The notes under the pieces were generated by a model, which had not been told where the DNA came from, ran no database searches, and worked only from the letters and a program-made list of their open reading frames with translations. The translations under genes were made by a program, and so were the position numbers. Shown here one piece after another: positions 29,771-38,662 of a stretch of 64,000 bases of DNA. This DNA is from Prevotella falsenii DSM 22864 = JCM 15124 (GTDB lineage: Bacteria; Bacteroidota; Bacteroidia; Bacteroidales; Bacteroidaceae), in the NCBI RefSeq assembly GCF_000613945.1, contig NZ_BAJY01000005.1, forward strand, positions 1 through 64,000. The letters are read 5' to 3'. Numbering within the stretch: the first letter of the stretch is position 1; the number at the start of each line of letters is the position of its first letter.

Positions 29771-30134
29771 AATGTGAGTTCGATATAAGCTCTATGCAAT
29801 TAGACTGCTCTTATCAATTATTTCTATATTCATTGCCGACTTCTTCGGCAGCAGATTGTATGCAATGAGCCCTGCTATCAGGTTTGTGGAAAAGTTATCA
29901 AAAGAGTGGTGTCCGGTGTGTTCTATCCGGCATACATTCTTTAGTTCATCGTTCACAATTTCAATCACGGCACGCTTTCTGAGCAGTATCTTATCATATA
30001 GGTTCATCAGGGAGTTCTAAAAGATTTTTTTTACAAGGTTAAACTGAAAAAGTCTCACTGTTCCATCAGGGGATTTGCTTAAAAAACATCTATAAGACAG
30101 CCTGCTTAACTGTTTTCTTATGCCGAACTTACAT
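29771..30134. mobile_element. Chimeric IS982 remnant joined to the end of a MITE
   Basis: The left end AATGTGAGTTCGATATAAG is an IS982-type terminal inverted repeat and leads into the transposase 3' end. From about 30035 the sequence instead matches the right part of the 566-bp MITE at 50280-50845 (TCTCACTG..., AAAACATCT..., TTATGCCGAACTTACAT). The two outer ends form an inverted repeat, but the flanking bases show no target duplication. A recombination between an IS982 copy and a MITE fits. 30135-30221 shows nothing before the phosphorylase promoter. Confidence 0.75.
29792..30007 (-). pseudogene. IS982-family transposase, C-terminal fragment
   Basis: 71 codons: MNLYDKILLRKRAVIEIVND, then ELKNVCRIEHTGHHSFDNF and the end of the protein. 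RKRAVIEIVNDELKN is the segment around the last catalytic Glu of IS982 DDE transposases, and the RIEHTGHHS stretch is typical of the family. The N-terminal three quarters are missing, so it cannot transpose. This is the very segment that the other IS982 copy at 37 kb has lost. Confidence 0.85.
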
Positions 30135-30266
30135 TGATGCTAAGAAGTTAAAAGCAAGCAAATAAGTAAGTGGTAAGAATAAAAAGTTGGACATTTCTTC
30201 TTTTTTATTTATAAAAAGGCGTATCTTTGTAAAGTACAAAAAACAATTTACTAAATCTTATAAATT

Positions 30267-31139
30267 ATGGAAGAGAATTATTTTGCTCCATCAGAGTTAA
30301 TTATTAACGAAGACGGAGGTATTTTCCACCTTCATTTAAAACCACAACAACTGGCAGATAAGGTTATTTTGGTCGGTGATCCGGGGCGTGTTGCTTTAGT
30401 TGCTTCACATTTTGACGGAGTGGAATGTGAAGTTAATAATAGAGAATTTAGAACCATAACAGGTAAATTTAAAAACAAGCGAATAACTGTATTGAGCACA
30501 GGTATCGGTTGCGATAACATAGATATTGTTGTCAATGAACTTGATGCTTTAGCTAATATTGACTTTGAAACAAGAAGAGAAAAGACCAACTTCCGACAAC
30601 TTACCTTAGTACGCATTGGTACTTGCGGAGGTCTTCAAAGCAATACTCCTATCGGAACATTCATTGCATCAGAGAAAAGCATAGGTTTCGATGGTTTGCT
30701 CAATTACTATGCAAACCGCGAAAAGTTGGATATTGAGTTTGAAGAAGAATTCAAGAAGCAGGTAAAATGGCTGCCACAATTAGGCAATCCATACGTGGCA
30801 AATGCAGACAAAGAGTTGTTAGAACAAATTGCACAAGACGATATGGTACGTGGTGTAACCATCGCTTGCGGTGGTTTCTTCGGACCTCAAGGTCGCCGTC
30901 TGCGTGTTCCATTGGCAGACCCTCAACTTAATGAGAAAATCGTTAAGTTTGAATACAAAGGGCATAAGGTTACAAACTTTGAGATGGAAAGCAGCGCGTT
31001 GGCAGGTTTGGCACAGCACATGGGACATAAAGCCTTAACTTGCTGTATGGTAATAGCTAACCGCCGCCAAAAAGAAGCTAACGTTGGCTATAAGAATACC
31101 ATTGACGGATTGATTAAAAAGGTACTTGAAAGAATATAA
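30267..31139 (+). CDS. Nucleoside phosphorylase (uridine phosphorylase-like)
   Basis: 290 residues of the PNP_UDP_1 fold. Cleaves a nucleoside with phosphate to free base and pentose-1-phosphate. Visible are VILVGDPGRVALVASHFD (phosphate-binding Gly-Asp-Pro loop), TVLSTGIGCDNIDIVVNEL, RIGTCGGLQ and the nucleoside-binding KVTNFEMESSALAGLA. The GDPxR loop and NFEMES motif suggest uridine phosphorylase rather than purine nucleoside phosphorylase. A TATCTTTG box lies at 30222-30229. A nucleoside transporter is encoded at 49 kb, so salvage fits. Confidence 0.9.
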   Translation: MEENYFAPSELIINEDGGIFHLHLKPQQLADKVILVGDPGRVALVASHFDGVECEVNNREFRTITGKFKNKRITVLSTGIGCDNIDIVVNELDALANIDFETRREKTNFRQLTLVRIGTCGGLQSNTPIGTFIASEKSIGFDGLLNYYANREKLDIEFEEEFKKQVKWLPQLGNPYVANADKELLEQIAQDDMVRGVTIACGGFFGPQGRRLRVPLADPQLNEKIVKFEYKGHKVTNFEMESSALAGLAQHMGHKALTCCMVIANRRQKEANVGYKNTIDGLIKKVLERI

Positions 31140-31169
31140 TTTATAGTACTTTCGCAAATAAGAATAAAA

Positions 31170-31252
31170 GAATTAAGGAGTTTTAGCATGCTGCATCAAT
31201 CGAAACGCAACCTGTTTCATTGCATAGGCGACAATGGCTTAACTCCTTAATT
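31170..31252. repeat. Widely spaced inverted repeat after the phosphorylase gene
   Basis: GAATTAAGGAGTT (31170-31182) and AACTCCTTAATTC (31240-31252) are perfect 13-bp arms around a 57-nt loop. There is no T run after the second arm. It may be a terminator-like RNA fold for the phosphorylase gene or a small fold-back element. It ends about 30 bp before mnmE. Confidence 0.6.
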
Positions 31253-31283
31253 CCATTATATAACGCTTTAACTTCCCTCCATA

Positions 31284-32689
31284 ATGCAAGCATACAACAA
31301 TCTTCTCAATTCTTCTGAAACCATCTGCGCATTGGCAACGCAGCCGGGTGGCGCAATAGGCATAATCAGAGTGTCAGGCAGTAAAGCTATCGAAATTGTA
31401 GATTCCATCTTCTCACGGTCAATTCTGAATGCCCCCGCCAACACCTTGCATTACGGAGAAATACTTGATAAAGACCATCAAACCATCGACGAAGTAGTTG
31501 TTTCTATTTGGCGTGCACCGCATTCATACACCGGCGAAGACTCGGTAGAAATATCGTGCCACGGCTCAGCCTACATCTTAGAGCAGGTGCTCCACCGCCT
31601 AATCGAAAGCAACTGCCGACAAGCCAAGCCCGGCGAATACACTCAACGTGCCTACCTGAACGGCAAAATGGACTTATCGCAGACCGAAGCCGTTGCCGAC
31701 CTCATAGCCTCTACCAACAAGGCATCTTACAAACTCGCTCTTTCACAACTCAAAGGGCACTTCTCTTCTGAGCTTTCCACACTGCGCAACCAGCTTCTAA
31801 AAATCAATTCGCTTCTCGAACTCGAGCTCGACTTCTCCGACCACGAAGAATTAGAGTTTGCCGACCGCACCGAATTGATTGCTCTCTCGGAGGAAATAGA
31901 CCGTAAAGTAACAACTCTCGCACGTTCGTTCAAAACAGGACAAGCCCTTAAAAATGGCATACCCGTAGCATCATAGGCAAAACAAACGTAGGAAAATCCA
32001 CTCTTCTTAACCGTCTCCTCCGCGATAATCGTGCCATTGTAAGCGATATTCACGGAACTACCCGCGATATTATAGAAGACACCATCAGCATTAACGGTGT
32101 AGATTTCCATTTTATCGATACAGCAGGAATACGCAAAACAACCGACTATGTTGAACAATTAGGCATCGAGCGTACCCTTGCCACCCTTGAAAAAGCCCAA
32201 ATCGTGCTATGGGTTGTAGACAAAGAACCCACCGAAAGCGAGAAAAAAGAAATCCTCGCTCAATGTGCCGACAAGCATTTAATTCTCGTACACAACAAAG
32301 TGGACAACCTTACCGAGCAGCCTGCAAATCAACAGAACCGCACTTCCACTTCGAACAAATCAACTTACACCTATCACGAAATTGCAATATCCGGCAAATA
32401 CAACTTGGGCATCAACCAACTTGAAGCCCTAATATATAAGGTAGCCGACTTGCCGGAAATTACAGAAAACACCACTATCGTTACCAATGCACGACACTAC
32501 GATGCCCTTACTCGTGCCCACGCTTCCCTTCTCCGAGTGCAAGAAGCAATGGCGATAAATCTCAGTGGCGACCTTATTTCCGAAGATTTAAAAGACACTA
32601 TCGCCATACTCGCTGAAATTACAGGCGACCAAATTACGCCGCAAGAAACATTGCATAACATATTTAAACATTTTTGTATTGGTAAATGA
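31284..32689 (+). CDS. mnmE: tRNA-modification GTPase MnmE, frame broken once
   Basis: GTPase that, with MnmG, makes 5-carboxymethylaminomethyluridine at the tRNA wobble position. The first part (31284-31976) is the folate-binding domain (TICALATQPGGAIGIIRVSG, SCHGSAYILEQVLHRLIE, RAYLNGKMDLSQTEAVADLI) and ends at a false TAG after PVAS. From 31970 the next frame continues IIGKTNVGKSTLLNRLL, DIHGTTRDI, DTAGIRKT, HNKVDN and the C-terminal FCIGK with its Cys. Restoring one base after 31969 joins the two into about 468 residues, the normal length. Both halves are intact, so an assembly or sequencing error is more likely than decay. Confidence 0.92.
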
Positions 32690-32841
32690 TGAACGATTAC
32701 CAACGAACAGCATTAACATCGTAAAGTATTTACAAACAATACTTTACGATTTTTATATTCCATCAATGCCGATTGATGAAAACATTTTCTGCCCCATACT
32801 TCCGTCCTGCTTACCAATTCACCCACTCTTAACTGCACATT

Positions 32842-33450
32842 CTAACTGTCTTGTTTCTTGATTATGGCTATACCGCAGGGCATTCTACCTTCTATTAACT
32901 CATAAGAAACATTTGTAAATCCAAGCTTTTCAAAGAACGCCTTGTATGTTTTCTCGTTAAATCTTCCTATAAATGTTTTTGTAAATCGATTAACAAACCA
33001 CACAAAAAACTGCGAAACACTCCAAGTACGATTTACCAAATAAGTTGGAATAATCACTTCTCCACCCTTTTTACATACTCGTAGCAATTCTCCCAACGCA
33101 ATTTCGGGGTGCTCCAACAAGTGAATAACGTTAGCTGCAATTACCTTATCGAAAGATTCATCAACATAATTCAATTGCAAAATGTTTCCTTTCTCAATCC
33201 TTACATTATCTAAATTCTTACACCGTTTATACGTCTGAACAAGCATACCGTCAGAAAAATCGGTGGCTGTAAGACTTTTACAGATTGCAGCAATATGAAC
33301 GCTTATCATACCGGTGCCACAAGCACACTCCAAAACCTCATCATCAGGAGATATTCTTTCAGCAACTTTCCTGCATATCTCCCGATTAACTCTGCCATTA
33401 TACAATTTCTCGAAGAATGTATAATATTTAGCTACCAAATCCCAAAACAT
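32842..33450 (-). CDS. Class I SAM-dependent methyltransferase
   Basis: 202 residues of the Methyltransf_11/25 type. Motif I is VLECACGTGMISVHIA (about 39-54), followed by LTATDFSDGMLVQTYKRC, then NILQLNYVDESFDKVIAANV and HLLEHPEIALGELLRVCKKGG. The C-terminal part differs from UbiE/MenG and carries an aromatic-rich insert (WSVSQFFVWFVNRF) that could touch the membrane. The substrate is unknown. It is transcribed alone, divergent from the gap that holds repeat array E. Confidence 0.85.
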   Translation of the reverse strand: MFWDLVAKYYTFFEKLYNGRVNREICRKVAERISPDDEVLECACGTGMISVHIAAICKSLTATDFSDGMLVQTYKRCKNLDNVRIEKGNILQLNYVDESFDKVIAANVIHLLEHPEIALGELLRVCKKGGEVIIPTYLVNRTWSVSQFFVWFVNRFTKTFIGRFNEKTYKAFFEKLGFTNVSYELIEGRMPCGIAIIKKQDS

Positions 33451-33792
33451 AATTTCTATTCTTTTGTTCTGCTACAAAGTTAGGAAATAATTGCTGCAAC
33501 TAAGTTGCAAAGTTATCCTGAACATTGGAATAATCTTAGTATCTCTTTTAGTTAATAATGCATAAATAGAAACCTTGATTGTTAAAAAACAAGCGTGAAA
33601 CAATGGCAGGAAGGGCGATTTTACGAACAAAAGAAACATTATTCGCAAATAAGCGCAGCATTCGTGTGCAAGTATAACTATCTAAAAAGCAAATCCTTAT
33701 ATTTATTTGTGGGATATTTGTGCAACAAAACATTCTGTAAATACTCGCAAAACAAACAATAAAGGTAATATAAAGAACTGAAACAACGTTGT

Positions 33793-33875
33793 AAAAGCGG
33801 CTGTTTTGCAATGCGAAAGCGGCTGTTTTGCGATGCAAAACCTACGGTTTTACTTTCCAAAAGCGTAGGTTTGAG
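33793..33875 (+). repeat. 22-bp modular array E (flanks diverged)
   Basis: Modules at 33793 (GCGGCTG), 33815 (GCGGCTG), 33837 (CCTACGG) and 33859 (GCGTAGG) with exact 22-bp spacing. The usual CCTATTG module and conserved flanks are missing. It lies in the 612-bp gap between the methyltransferase start and the VOC pseudogene. Nothing else was recognised in 33451-33792 or 33876-34010. Confidence 0.8.
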
Positions 33876-34010
33876 AAAACGGAAGCGATTTTATTGAAAA
33901 ATAATGACGTTTTTATTGTTTCACGATTCTATTTCAACGATTTTACTCAAGTTTTTGAATTAAACATTTATATATACTTTTTAAGATTTTAATTAAACAC
34001 TACACAAGAC

Positions 34011-34041
34011 TTGTTTGGAATAAAAATAGTGCTTAACTTTG
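34011..34041 (+). promoter_or_regulatory. Intact promoter of the truncated VOC gene
   Basis: TTG at 34011-34013, exactly 20 bp, TAACTTTG at 34034-34041, 21 bp before the ATG. Confidence 0.7.
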
Positions 34042-34062
34042 TAATATTAAAACATAAAGAAT

Positions 34063-34227
34063 ATGAGAATAGAACACTTAGCTCTTTGGGCAGACGACAT
34101 AGAATTGCTCCGCAGCTTCTATATGAAATTTAGATCTTGTAGCAGTGTAGCGAGATATGGGAAGACGACTATTCCACATTGGTATTCAATATATTTCAGC
34201 TCGCTACAACAATTGTATCTCTTGTGA
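34063..34227 (+). pseudogene. VOC (glyoxalase-like) family protein, 3'-truncated
   Basis: MRIEHLALWADDIELLRSFY is the opening strand and helix of VOC/glyoxalase metalloproteins, with the first metal ligand (His5) visible. After MKF the homology stops at about 34128 and the frame runs on through unrelated sequence to a TGA at 34225-34227. The bases that follow contain a piece of the repeat-family flank (CTTGTGAAAAATATTTACGC). A repeat-associated deletion or insertion that removed the rest of the gene is the simplest reading. The promoter is intact, so a short transcript is still expected. Confidence 0.7.
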
Positions 34228-34423
34228 AAAATATTTACGCTTTTATAACCATCTTTCCCTTTATAAGTACAAGGCAGGGAATATATGAGAAATAGATTTG
34301 CAGCGTTTCTGAAAAAAGGCGTTATATAATTTTTCTTACTCAATAAAAAAGTGTAATTTTGTCCCAAACAAGATTATTAACATCAATTTAAGTTTATTTT
34401 CAGCTCGTCTGAATTTTACTGAC

Positions 34424-36886
34424 ATGAGAAAGAACATTCTATTTTTGTTGGCATTAGCCTTTTATTGGAGTGGCAGCAGCAGTGCCGGCAATCTTTACAA
34501 TCTTCCCAAGAAAGATGTGAAGACGGCTGTAAAGCCTGAAACCCGTTACTTGAATTTCCTTTATAAGTACATGGCTTTACCCGACAAAACCGATTATAGC
34601 AAAGCCTTTTACGAGGAAAACATTGCTTTGGCATTGCAGGCGCGCCGTGAAATGCCGTGGGGAAAGACCGTTCCTGAACGCGAGTTTAAGCATTTTGTGC
34701 TGCCTGTTCGTGTGAACAACGAGAACTTGGACAATAGCCGCAAAGTATTTTATGCAGAACTGAAAAATCGTGTGAAGCATTTGTCGATGAAAGATGCAAT
34801 TTTGGAAGTAAACCATTGGTGCCACGAAAAAGTAACCTACCGCCCGACCGATGCCCGCACAAGCAGTCCGTTGGCTTCGATTTGCACGGCATACGGCCGA
34901 TGTGGCGAGGAGAGTACCTTCCTTGTTGCAGCCCTCAGATCGGTTGGCATACCTGCCCGACAAGTATATACGCCACGCTGGGCGCATACCGACGACAACC
35001 ACGCATGGGTAGAAGCGTGGGCAGACGGCAAATGGTATTTCCTCGGAGCGTGCGAGCCTGAGCCTATCCTCAACTTAGGTTGGTTCAACGAAAGTGCCTC
35101 TCGTGGTATGCTTATGCACACGAAAGTGTTTGGCGATTACGACGGTCCTGAAGAGGTAATGAGCAAAACTCCGCTTTACACAGAGATAAATGTAATCAGC
35201 AATTATGCACCTACGGCAGAGCTGAAAGTAGTTGTTGTAGACGAAAAAGGCAAGCGTGTGAAAGGCGCAGATGTGGAATTTAAGCTCTACAACTATGCTG
35301 AATTTTACACCGTGGCTAAGAAGACGAGCAACGACAACGGTGTGGCTACGCTCACAGCAGGTAAGGGCGACATGATAGTTTGGGCGTCTAAAGACGGCAA
35401 GGTAGGCATTGACAAGGTTTCGTTTGGTAAAACCAAAGAACTGCGCCTTGTGTTAAAACGCAACGGATTGCCCCAAACAAAGACTTGGGACATTACTCCG
35501 CCGCCGGTAAGCACTGTTCTTCCGAATGTTACCGATGCGCAACGAGCAGAAAATACAAAGCGTTTAGCATACGAAGACTCTATCCGTCGGGCATACGAAG
35601 CTACGATGAAAGACAAGTCGCGTGGCAATTATGCCACCATTCAGACCTTCTTGCGCGAGGCAAAGAACAAGGAAATGGCACAGCGTCTTTTAGATGTTAT
35701 TTCGGAAAAAGACCTTCGCGATGTGCCATTAGAGGTGCTGAAAGACCACGAAGTTGCCGAAACAAACACTTCGGAACTTTATTGCAAGTACGTAATGAAC
35801 CCTCGTATAGAGTTGGAATGGCTGTCGCCTTATCGCCATTTCTTGGCAAAAAAGATGGCAAGCATAAAGACTCCGCAAGCTCTTATTGCATGGTGTAAGG
35901 CGAATATAGCAATCGACGAAACACGCAACCAGCAGCGTTTGCGCATGCTGCCTATGAGTGTCTGGCGCGAAAAGAAAACCGACAAGTTGGGCAGGGCTAT
36001 CTTCTTTGTGGCTGCTGCCCGCAGTCTGGGCTTCCCTGCACGCATCAACGAAATCAACGGAAAACTGCAATACAATGCCAACGGTACTTGGGTAGATGTA
36101 GAATTTGAAAGCAAACAGGTTGAAAAGAGTGTGCCAAAAGGTACATTGGTGTTAGCATACAAAGCTACAAAGTATAACGACAATCCTAAATATTACAGCC
36201 ATTTCACGTTGAGTAAAATAGAAAACGGCGTTGCACAGCTGCTTACTTATCCTGAAGAAGCTACGTGGAAAGACGATTTTGAGAAAGGTGCAGAGTTGGA
36301 AGAGGGCACCTATATGCTCACTACGGGTACACGTATGGCAAGCGGACAGGTGTTGGCTGAAACGCACTTGTTCACGATAAAGGCAGGCAAAGAAACACGT
36401 TTGCCGTTTACAATGCGCGAAAACGAAGATGCCGTGCAGGTGATTGGCAGTTTCAATGCCGAAGACATCTACCACGATATGGCAACCAACAGCGACAAGA
36501 GTTTGTTGTCTACGGCAGGCAGAGGCTACTATATGGTGGGCATTGTTGCACCGAACCAAGAGCCAACCAACCATACCTTGCGCGACATCAGCACTTATAA
36601 GGCACAGTTTGAGAAGTGGGGACGCAAGATGATTTTCCTTTTTGAAGATGCCGACCACCTTTCTCGCTTCAATTTCAAGGAGTTCGACAACCTTCCTTCT
36701 AACGTTGTTTGGGGCACGGATGTAGATAAGAAGATTGTAAGCGAAATACGCGAACAGATGAAACTAACAAGTCCGTCGCTTCCAATATTCCTGATTTGCG
36801 ATAGCTTCAATCGTGTTGTATATGTTCAACAAGGTTATACAATTAATATAGGTGAGCAGATTTTGAAAGTTATAGGGAAGTTGTAA
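34424..36886 (+). CDS. Secreted transglutaminase-like domain protein
   Basis: 820 residues with a signal peptide (MRKNILFLLALAFYWSGSSSAG). The transglutaminase core lies at about 110-215: nucleophile Cys160 in YGRCGEES, His193 in DNHAWVEAWADG. The place of the usual third residue Asp reads WYFLGACEPEP, so Asp is absent or shifted. A carboxypeptidase-regulatory-like beta domain follows (about 255-345), and a second, diverged transglutaminase-like region near 500-560 (FFVAAARSLGFPARINEING). The C-terminal part has a thioredoxin-like look (KMIFLFEDADHLSRF, LPIFLICDSFNRVVY). The role is probably envelope or peptide processing; the substrate is unknown. It has a TAATTTTG box at 34354-34361 and a strong terminator. 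Confidence 0.85.
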   Translation: MRKNILFLLALAFYWSGSSSAGNLYNLPKKDVKTAVKPETRYLNFLYKYMALPDKTDYSKAFYEENIALALQARREMPWGKTVPEREFKHFVLPVRVNNENLDNSRKVFYAELKNRVKHLSMKDAILEVNHWCHEKVTYRPTDARTSSPLASICTAYGRCGEESTFLVAALRSVGIPARQVYTPRWAHTDDNHAWVEAWADGKWYFLGACEPEPILNLGWFNESASRGMLMHTKVFGDYDGPEEVMSKTPLYTEINVISNYAPTAELKVVVVDEKGKRVKGADVEFKLYNYAEFYTVAKKTSNDNGVATLTAGKGDMIVWASKDGKVGIDKVSFGKTKELRLVLKRNGLPQTKTWDITPPPVSTVLPNVTDAQRAENTKRLAYEDSIRRAYEATMKDKSRGNYATIQTFLREAKNKEMAQRLLDVISEKDLRDVPLEVLKDHEVAETNTSELYCKYVMNPRIELEWLSPYRHFLAKKMASIKTPQALIAWCKANIAIDETRNQQRLRMLPMSVWREKKTDKLGRAIFFVAAARSLGFPARINEINGKLQYNANGTWVDVEFESKQVEKSVPKGTLVLAYKATKYNDNPKYYSHFTLSKIENGVAQLLTYPEEATWKDDFEKGAELEEGTYMLTTGTRMASGQVLAETHLFTIKAGKETRLPFTMRENEDAVQVIGSFNAEDIYHDMATNSDKSLLSTAGRGYYMVGIVAPNQEPTNHTLRDISTYKAQFEKWGRKMIFLFEDADHLSRFNFKEFDNLPSNVVWGTDVDKKIVSEIREQMKLTSPSLPIFLICDSFNRVVYVQQGYTINIGEQILKVIGKL

Positions 36887-36919
36887 GTATCTGCAATATA
36901 GCCAAAGTATTATAAAAAT

Positions 36920-36960
36920 AACACCCATCTTGCCGTTTTGCAGCAAGATGGGCGTTTTTT
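36920..36960 (+). terminator. Terminator downstream of the transglutaminase-like gene
   Basis: Stem CACCCATCTTGC / GCAAGATGGGCG (one G-U-type mismatch) with a 9-nt loop, followed by TTTTTT. Confidence 0.88.
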
Positions 36961-36979
36961 ATATATGTCTTTATGGCGA

Positions 36980-37836
36980 ACATGAGTTCGATATAAGAAT
37001 TACGGCTCAGTGGATTTCTGAGCAGTATCTTATCGTATAGGCTCATCAAGGAGTTCTTCATGTTCTTCTTTATCTTGGTTATCAAATGGATATTGTCCAC
37101 AAAGAGCATCTCGAAGAGGTTCTGACTGATACAGCCTCTGTCTGCAAAGAGCTTTCCAAACAACCTATCCGTGAAGCGTTTGTCCTTCAATGGTTTCCTG
37201 TCATCTACGTTGCCCGAAGTGAATTTCCACCGGATAATCTCTCCCCTTGTCATTGATGACAAGATGGAGCTTGAAGCCGTAGAACCAACCCATGGTGCAC
37301 TTGCCCTTTGCCGCCCGACCTCTCATGGTTCTGTGCTGCCTTTCACGCTTGATGTGGCAGGAAGCCGGGGGTGTGAAATCAATGATGGATATGCCCGAGC
37401 ACTTGCCCGGCGCACACGTCCGGAAGAACAGTAGCAGATGCAGTGCAACCTGTGCCTGACGCTCGACGAAGCGGTTGTAGGAGAGCGGATGCGGGAATTC
37501 ACCACGCATGTGCCGGCAGATATAGCCCTGATAGAAGGACTTGGGGTCGCGGAAACGATGAGTATGGAACAGTACCGGAATGGTCATGATTTCACTGTCC
37601 GACATGCGCGAAGCACGGTTACGGTGCCGCTTGCCGGGTACTTCAAGTGTATGTTTTTTCCGGTTCCGGGGTAAAATACTTGCAAAATCGTCGAATATAC
37701 AGAATACTTATATTAAATTTGTATCAGTCATAGGAGTGTATGTTTATTCTTAAACATTTGTTTTACAGGTATAAAGGCACGAAAAAGATACCACCCCTAC
37801 AACTTTTTAAAAACCTTTCTTATATCGAATTCACGG
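36980..37836 (-). mobile_element. Decayed IS982-family insertion sequence
   Basis: About 855 bp between ACATGAGTTCGATATAAGAA and TTCTTATATCGAATTCACGG-type ends, which form an inverted repeat of about 20 bp with a few mismatches. It holds one broken transposase gene. No target duplication was seen. It occupies most of the 1,073-bp gap between the transglutaminase terminator and rpsP. Its ends are nearly identical to the ends of the 566-bp MITE at 50280. Confidence 0.85.
36981..37731 (-). pseudogene. IS982-family transposase, multiply disrupted
   Basis: The reading starts MTDTNLI, meets a TAA, and resumes in frame as VFCIFDDFASILPRNRKKHT and RMSDSEIMTIPVLFHTHRF. Near 37210-37220 it shifts frame and continues VDDRKPLKDKRFTDRLFGKL, then LFADRGCISQNLFEMLFVDN, and stops after DKILLR, where the C-terminal 60 residues with the last catalytic Glu are deleted. 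The lost end is what the 29.8-kb fragment keeps. IIDFTPPASCH and LFADRGCIS would contain the first two catalytic Asp. It is clearly inactive. Confidence 0.85.
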
Positions 37837-37898
37837 TAAGGAAGTTCTCTTTACAAAACCAAAGGGGAACTTGGTATTTGCCAGCCTTATATAAACAC

Positions 37899-37941
37899 AA
37901 AAAAAGACTGCAAATCTGAAATCAGGTTTGCAGTCTTTTTT
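37899..37941 (-). terminator. Terminator downstream of rpsP
   Basis: Perfect stem AAAAAAGACTGCAAA / TTTGCAGTCTTTTTT with an 11-nt loop, about 20 bp past the rpsP stop. Confidence 0.88.
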
Positions 37942-37960
37942 ATTCTTGTAAAAGAAGTTT

Positions 37961-38518
37961 TTAAGCCTCAGCAGGTGCTTCAGTTTCTTCTGCCGGTGCT
38001 TCAACCGGAGCAGCAGCTTCTGCTTCTGCAGCCTTTGCAGCTTCTTCCTCAGCCTTTGCAGCAGCCTTCTTTTCAGCTACTTTCTTAGCAATGGCTTCGT
38101 TAGCTTTCTTTTCTTCTTCGAGATTCTTCGCTATACTTGCCTTCTTCTCATCGGCAGCCTTCTTTGTCAATGCGTCTTTTGAAGATTCTTTTTCCTTCTT
38201 CCAAGCATCAAACTTCTGCTGACATGCAGCTTCATCGAATGCGCCTTTCTTAACACCGCCACGAAGGTGCTTCATCATATAAACGCCTTCAGCCCTGAGC
38301 AAGTTACGAACGGTGTCGGTTGGTTGTGCACCTACCTCTACCCAATAGAGTGCACGGTCGAAATTCAAATCTACTGTGGCCGGATTGGTGTTAGGGTTAT
38401 AAGTTCCAATCTTTTCAGTAAATTTACCATCACGTGGTGCACGAACGTCTGCAATTACAATTCTGTAAACGGCATAGCCTTTACGACCTCCGCGTTGCAA
38501 TCTGATTTTTGTTGCCAT
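37961..38518 (-). CDS. rpsP: 30S ribosomal protein S16 with an extended C-terminus
   Basis: 185 residues. The first 85 are a normal S16 ([59 protein letters not shown]). The remaining 100 are a Lys/Ala/Glu-rich, probably helical or disordered extension ([20 protein letters not shown]), which is usual in Bacteroidota. It has a textbook promoter and a strong terminator, so it is transcribed alone rather than with trmD/rimM. Confidence 0.97.
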   Translation of the reverse strand: MATKIRLQRGGRKGYAVYRIVIADVRAPRDGKFTEKIGTYNPNTNPATVDLNFDRALYWVEVGAQPTDTVRNLLRAEGVYMMKHLRGGVKKGAFDEAACQQKFDAWKKEKESSKDALTKKAADEKKASIAKNLEEEKKANEAIAKKVAEKKAAAKAEEEAAKAAEAEAAAPVEAPAEETEAPAEA

Positions 38519-38581
38519 AATTTGTTTTTTATTCTTTTAATTAGGTTTGAATTTAATGCCATTATCTCGTAATAGCGGGTG

Positions 38582-38612
38582 CAAAATTACATTTTTCTTT
38601 TCTATCTACCAA
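38582..38612 (-). promoter_or_regulatory. Promoter of rpsP
   Basis: Minus strand TTG (38610-38612), exactly 20 bp, TAATTTTG (38582-38589). The leader is about 60 nt. Confidence 0.78.
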
Positions 38613-38662
38613 ACTATCTGACAATTATCTTACACATTTTTGCCATTTATCACAGTTTTTTC

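Noticed and set aside
36981..37731. Functional IS982 transposase
   Set aside because: An in-frame stop, a frameshift and loss of the C-terminal catalytic part make it inactive.
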